The position numbers and the translations under genes were made by a program. From NCBI RefSeq assembly GCF_013911645.1, contig NZ_JACESV010000002.1, positions 868,001 to 932,000 on the forward strand: 64,000 bases of DNA. Direction: 5' to 3'. Under the pieces are notes generated by a model. The model was not told the DNA's origin, searched no databases, and saw only the letters and a list, made by a program, of their open reading frames with translations. Source of the stretch: Allomuricauda sp. (GTDB lineage Bacteria; Bacteroidota; Bacteroidia; Flavobacteriales; Flavobacteriaceae). Numbering within the stretch: position 1 is the stretch's first letter; every line of letters begins with the position of its first letter. Of this stretch, positions 61,320 to 64,000 are shown in pieces.

Positions 61320-64000
61320 CTATGCTGAAACATTTTGCTCTTGTGGCGTAAAAGGCGCCAAAACCTTCAATGCCTTGTCCACACTCGTAATCCTATCAAA
61401 CACCAACAACAATCGCAATCCATTTCGGGTCTGTTTTTCCTTAAGTTTTACAAGTTGGGGATGCGTCTGTGCGTATTGCAGTATTTGGGTAAATACAGCA
61501 CTTTGATAAAAACTGGATTGCTGATCGGCGATAAAGTAACCGATAAACTTGCCCTTTTTCATAATTACCTTTTCCAAGCCAATGTGGGTGGCAATCCATT
61601 TAATGCGGACGGAGTTCATCAAATCCACCACGGGTTCGGGCAATTCGCCGAAACGGTCCACCAACTGGGCCTCAAACTTTTGAAGCCCTTCCTCGTCCTC
61701 CACATCGTTCAATTGGGTGTAGAGGTTTAAACGCTCGGTAATATTATTGATGTAATCATCGGGGAAGAGCAGTTCAAAATCCGTGTCCAACTGCATCTCT
61801 TTTACATACACTTTTTCCTTGTTGCCCTCTACCTCATCATACAGTTCCTTGAACTCGTTTTCCTTGAGTTCGTCAATGGCTTCTGCCAATATTTTTTGAT
61901 AGGTCTCAAACCCAATTTCGTTGATAAACCCACTTTGTTCACCTCCCAACAAGTCACCTGCACCACGAATCTCCAAATCTTTCATCGCAATATTGAAACC
62001 ACTTCCCAGTTCTGTAAATTGTTCCAGGGCCTCAATACGTTTTCGCGCTTCCGTGGTCATTACCTCGTAAGGTGGAGTGATAAAATAGCAGAACGCCTTT
62101 TTGTTGCTTCGCCCAACACGCCCACGCATTTGGTGGAGGTCGCTCAAACCAAAATTATTGGCATTGTGGATAAAAATGGTATTGGCATTGGTAACATCCA
62201 AACCACTTTCTATGATGGTGGTGGAGACCAATACATCAAACTCACCGTTCATAAAGGAAAGCATAAGGTTTTCCAGTTTTTTGCCCTCCATTTGCCCGTG
62301 GCCGATCCCGATTTTGGCATCGGGCACCAATCGTTGGAGCATTCCGGCCACTTCCTTGATGTTCTCGATGCGATTATGGATAAAGAACACCTGTCCGCCG
62401 CGTTGGATCTCGTAGGACACGGCATCACGGATAATTTCTTCGTTCAATCGAATCACATGGCTTTCGATGGGGTAGCGGTTCGGTGGCGGGGTATTGATGA
62501 CGGATAGGTCGCGAGCGGCCATCAAACTAAACTGTAAGGTTCTTGGGATAGGAGTTGCCGTTAAGGTAAGCACATCCACATTTTCCTTTATGGAACGTAG
62601 TTTTTCCTTCACCGAAACTCCAAATTTTTGTTCCTCATCCACGATCAGCAGTCCCAAATCCTTGAATTTCACATTTTTGTTGACCAATTGGTGCGTACCA
62701 ATGATGATGTCTACCTTTCCATTTTCCAAATTTTCAAGGGTTTCCCTTTTCTCTTTGGCCGTTCTAAAGCGGTTGAGATAATCCACTGTTACCGGCATTT
62801 CTTTCAATCGTTCGGAAAATGTTCTATGATGCTGAAAAGCCAAAATCGTAGTAGGCACCAAAATGGCCACCTGTTTGCCATTGTCCACAGCCTTGAATGC
62901 CGCACGGATGGCCACCTCTGTTTTTCCGAAACCAACATCCCCACAAATAAGTCGGTCCATGGGACGTTCGCTCTCCATGTCCTTCTTAACATCTTGGGTG
63001 CTTTTTTCCTGATCGGGAGTGTCCTCGTACAAGAAAGATGCTTCCAACTCGTGTTGCAGATAGCTATCGGGAGCGTATTGAAACCCTTTTTCGAGTCTTC
63101 GCTTGGCATAGACTTTAATAAGGTCAAAAGCAATTTTTTTGACCCTTGCCTTGGTCTTTTGTTTGAGTTTTTTCCAAGCTGCGGAACCGAGCTTGAATAT
63201 TTTTGGTGGGGCACCGTCCTTGCCGTTGTATTTGGATATCTTATGAAGCGAATGGATGCTCACGTACAAAATGTCGCGGTCGCCATAGATCAGTTTGATG
63301 GCCTCTTGCTTTTTACCTTCCACATCAATTTTTTGCAACCCACCAAACTTACCGATACCATGATCGATGTGGGTGACATAATCTCCAATTTCCAGTTTGT
63401 TGAGTTCCTTTAGCGTGATGGCCTGTTTTTTTGCATAGCCATTTTTTAAATGGAACTTGTGGTACCGCTCAAAAATTTGGTGGTCGGTATAGCAGACCAA
63501 TTTAAGGTCATCATCCACAAAACCTTGGTACAAGGGAAAAATGATGGTCTGGTAGTGAACCGTTTCGTCCACTTCTTCAAAAATATCGTGAAAACGCTTG
63601 GCCTGTTGCTCGGTGGAACAGAAAATGTAATTATTGTAACCCGCATCCCGATTATCGTTCAGATTTTCAATGAGCAGGTCAAACTTTTTGTTGAACGCTG
63701 GCTGGGGTTTGGTGTGAAACTGGATGGTGGAAGCTGTCTTCCCGAGCACAGTCGAGGGAGAAGCTTCTGTCTGCTTCTCGACTGCGCTCGAAGTGACAGA
63801 TGGATTGCCAATCTCAAAACACAAATAATCTTGCAATTGGTTTTTCAGCAAAGCTGAATCCAAAAAAAGTTCCTTCGGTTCTGCATGTTTGATTTCTTGG
63901 CTCAACTTGGCAAAACTTTCCTCTGCCTTTTCAAAAAAGGAATCGATACGGTCGTAGATCAAAGCAGGGTTCTTTGCAAAGACCACCGTTTTGGGTGAAA
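61320..64000 (-). CDS. mfd: Transcription-repair coupling factor Mfd, 5' end outside the window
   Basis: The C-terminal 893 codons of Mfd; the frame remains open to the window edge, so the N-terminal part (UvrB-like domains) is missing here. Visible in order are the RNA-polymerase-interaction domain (KLEIGDYVTHIDHGIGKFGG), helicase motifs GDVGFGKTEVA (Walker A), VDEEQKFG (DEEQ), TATPIPRTL, and later GRVGRSNKKAF and the TRG-like and C-terminal D7 regions. Mfd removes stalled RNA polymerase and recruits UvrA. A repeat-derived segment, NPSVTSSAVEKQTEASPSTV and LGKT, lies about 200 residues before the Walker A motif. Confidence 0.95.
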   Translation of the reverse strand, partial: SPKTVVFAKNPALIYDRIDSFFEKAEESFAKLSQEIKHAEPKELFLDSALLKNQLQDYLCFEIGNPSVTSSAVEKQTEASPSTVLGKTASTIQFHTKPQPAFNKKFDLLIENLNDNRDAGYNNYIFCSTEQQAKRFHDIFEEVDETVHYQTIIFPLYQGFVDDDLKLVCYTDHQIFERYHKFHLKNGYAKKQAITLKELNKLEIGDYVTHIDHGIGKFGGLQKIDVEGKKQEAIKLIYGDRDILYVSIHSLHKISKYNGKDGAPPKIFKLGSAAWKKLKQKTKARVKKIAFDLIKVYAKRRLEKGFQYAPDSYLQHELEASFLYEDTPDQEKSTQDVKKDMESERPMDRLICGDVGFGKTEVAIRAAFKAVDNGKQVAILVPTTILAFQHHRTFSERLKEMPVTVDYLNRFRTAKEKRETLENLENGKVDIIIGTHQLVNKNVKFKDLGLLIVDEEQKFGVSVKEKLRSIKENVDVLTLTATPIPRTLQFSLMAARDLSVINTPPPNRYPIESHVIRLNEEIIRDAVSYEIQRGGQVFFIHNRIENIKEVAGMLQRLVPDAKIGIGHGQMEGKKLENLMLSFMNGEFDVLVSTTIIESGLDVTNANTIFIHNANNFGLSDLHQMRGRVGRSNKKAFCYFITPPYEVMTTEARKRIEALEQFTELGSGFNIAMKDLEIRGAGDLLGGEQSGFINEIGFETYQKILAEAIDELKENEFKELYDEVEGNKEKVYVKEMQLDTDFELLFPDDYINNITERLNLYTQLNDVEDEEGLQKFEAQLVDRFGELPEPVVDLMNSVRIKWIATHIGLEKVIMKKGKFIGYFIADQQSSFYQSAVFTQILQYAQTHPQLVKLKEKQTRNGLRLLLVFDRITSVDKALKVLAPFTPQEQNVSA
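63734..63802 (-). repeat. REP-like repeat inside the mfd coding sequence
   Basis: On the minus strand TCTGTCACTTCGAGCGCAG, TCGAGAAGCAGACAGAAGC and TTCTCCCTCGACTGTGCTC form an inverted-repeat hairpin of the dispersed family. CTTCGAGCGCAGTCGAGAAG matches the intergenic copy at 52697-52716. The insertion is in frame and stop-free. Confidence 0.8.

Noticed and set aside
1..64000. Prophage, integron or plasmid origin
   Set aside because: No integrase, transposase, phage structural or replication-initiation genes and no att-like repeats beside the tRNA were seen; composition and gene content look chromosomal.

Overview
The window looks like a chromosomal segment of a marine Flavobacteriaceae species (phylum Bacteroidota), perhaps close to Muricauda/Allomuricauda. 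The genus is an inference. The family-level call rests on several things seen in the sequence: promoters with the Bacteroidota TAnnTTTG -7 element, a SulP/MBL-rhodanese/YeeE gene set, a DUF4249 plus TonB-receptor operon, a type IX secretion C-terminal domain, DUF1501/DUF1800 pairs, a flavobacterial-type NAD threonine dehydrogenase, and many short GC-rich palindromic intergenic repeats.

Region 1 (1-16.8 kb) is a sulfur-handling island. After a tRNA-Arg and a lone receiver protein, a seven-gene minus-strand operon (tolC, RND adaptor, RND permease, PII-like protein, DUF2892 protein, YeeE/YedE half-transporter, DUF6691 half-transporter) is read from a promoter near 7.98 kb. Then come a sulfide:quinone oxidoreductase with a small partner protein, another tiny membrane protein, a DUF2892 protein, a fatty-acid-hydroxylase-family membrane enzyme, a rhodanese with a decayed heavy-metal chaperone and a DUF3365 cytochrome, an MBL-rhodanese persulfide dioxygenase-type protein, a SulP anion transporter and a Crp/Fnr regulator. 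Five or six promoters here share a GTnAC-N4-GTnAC palindrome placed 21-23 nt (exactly 22 in four of them) upstream of a TAnnTTTG-like -7 box. This is best explained as one Crp/Fnr-activated regulon for sulfide, persulfide and thiosulfate handling. It ties an RND efflux pump to sulfur metabolism and is the most interesting system in the window.

Region 2 (17.2-21.8 kb) is a xylose operon: xylulokinase, xylose isomerase and a sodium:solute symporter. Region 3 (21.8-25.6 kb) holds repeats, a LytS/LytTR two-component system, a YceI protein and two small conserved proteins. Region 4 (25.7-32.6 kb) is a four-gene outer-membrane uptake operon (unknown protein, TonB receptor, DUF4249 lipoprotein, large secreted protein). 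It is flanked by about 185-205 bp direct repeats, the left one being a decayed copy of the 3' end of the last gene.

Region 5 (32.7-51 kb) is mostly housekeeping and small secreted proteins: threonine dehydrogenase, two M28 peptidases, a CBS protein, glycerate kinase, Dps, SSB, PAP2, and an HDAC-like deacetylase. Region 6 (50.5-64 kb) has tex, metG, a DUF1501/DUF1800 pair, yraN, an ACT-like protein, a broken gene, a serine hydrolase and a 5'-truncated mfd. Both metG and mfd contain in-frame copies of the dispersed palindromic repeat that also lies between genes.
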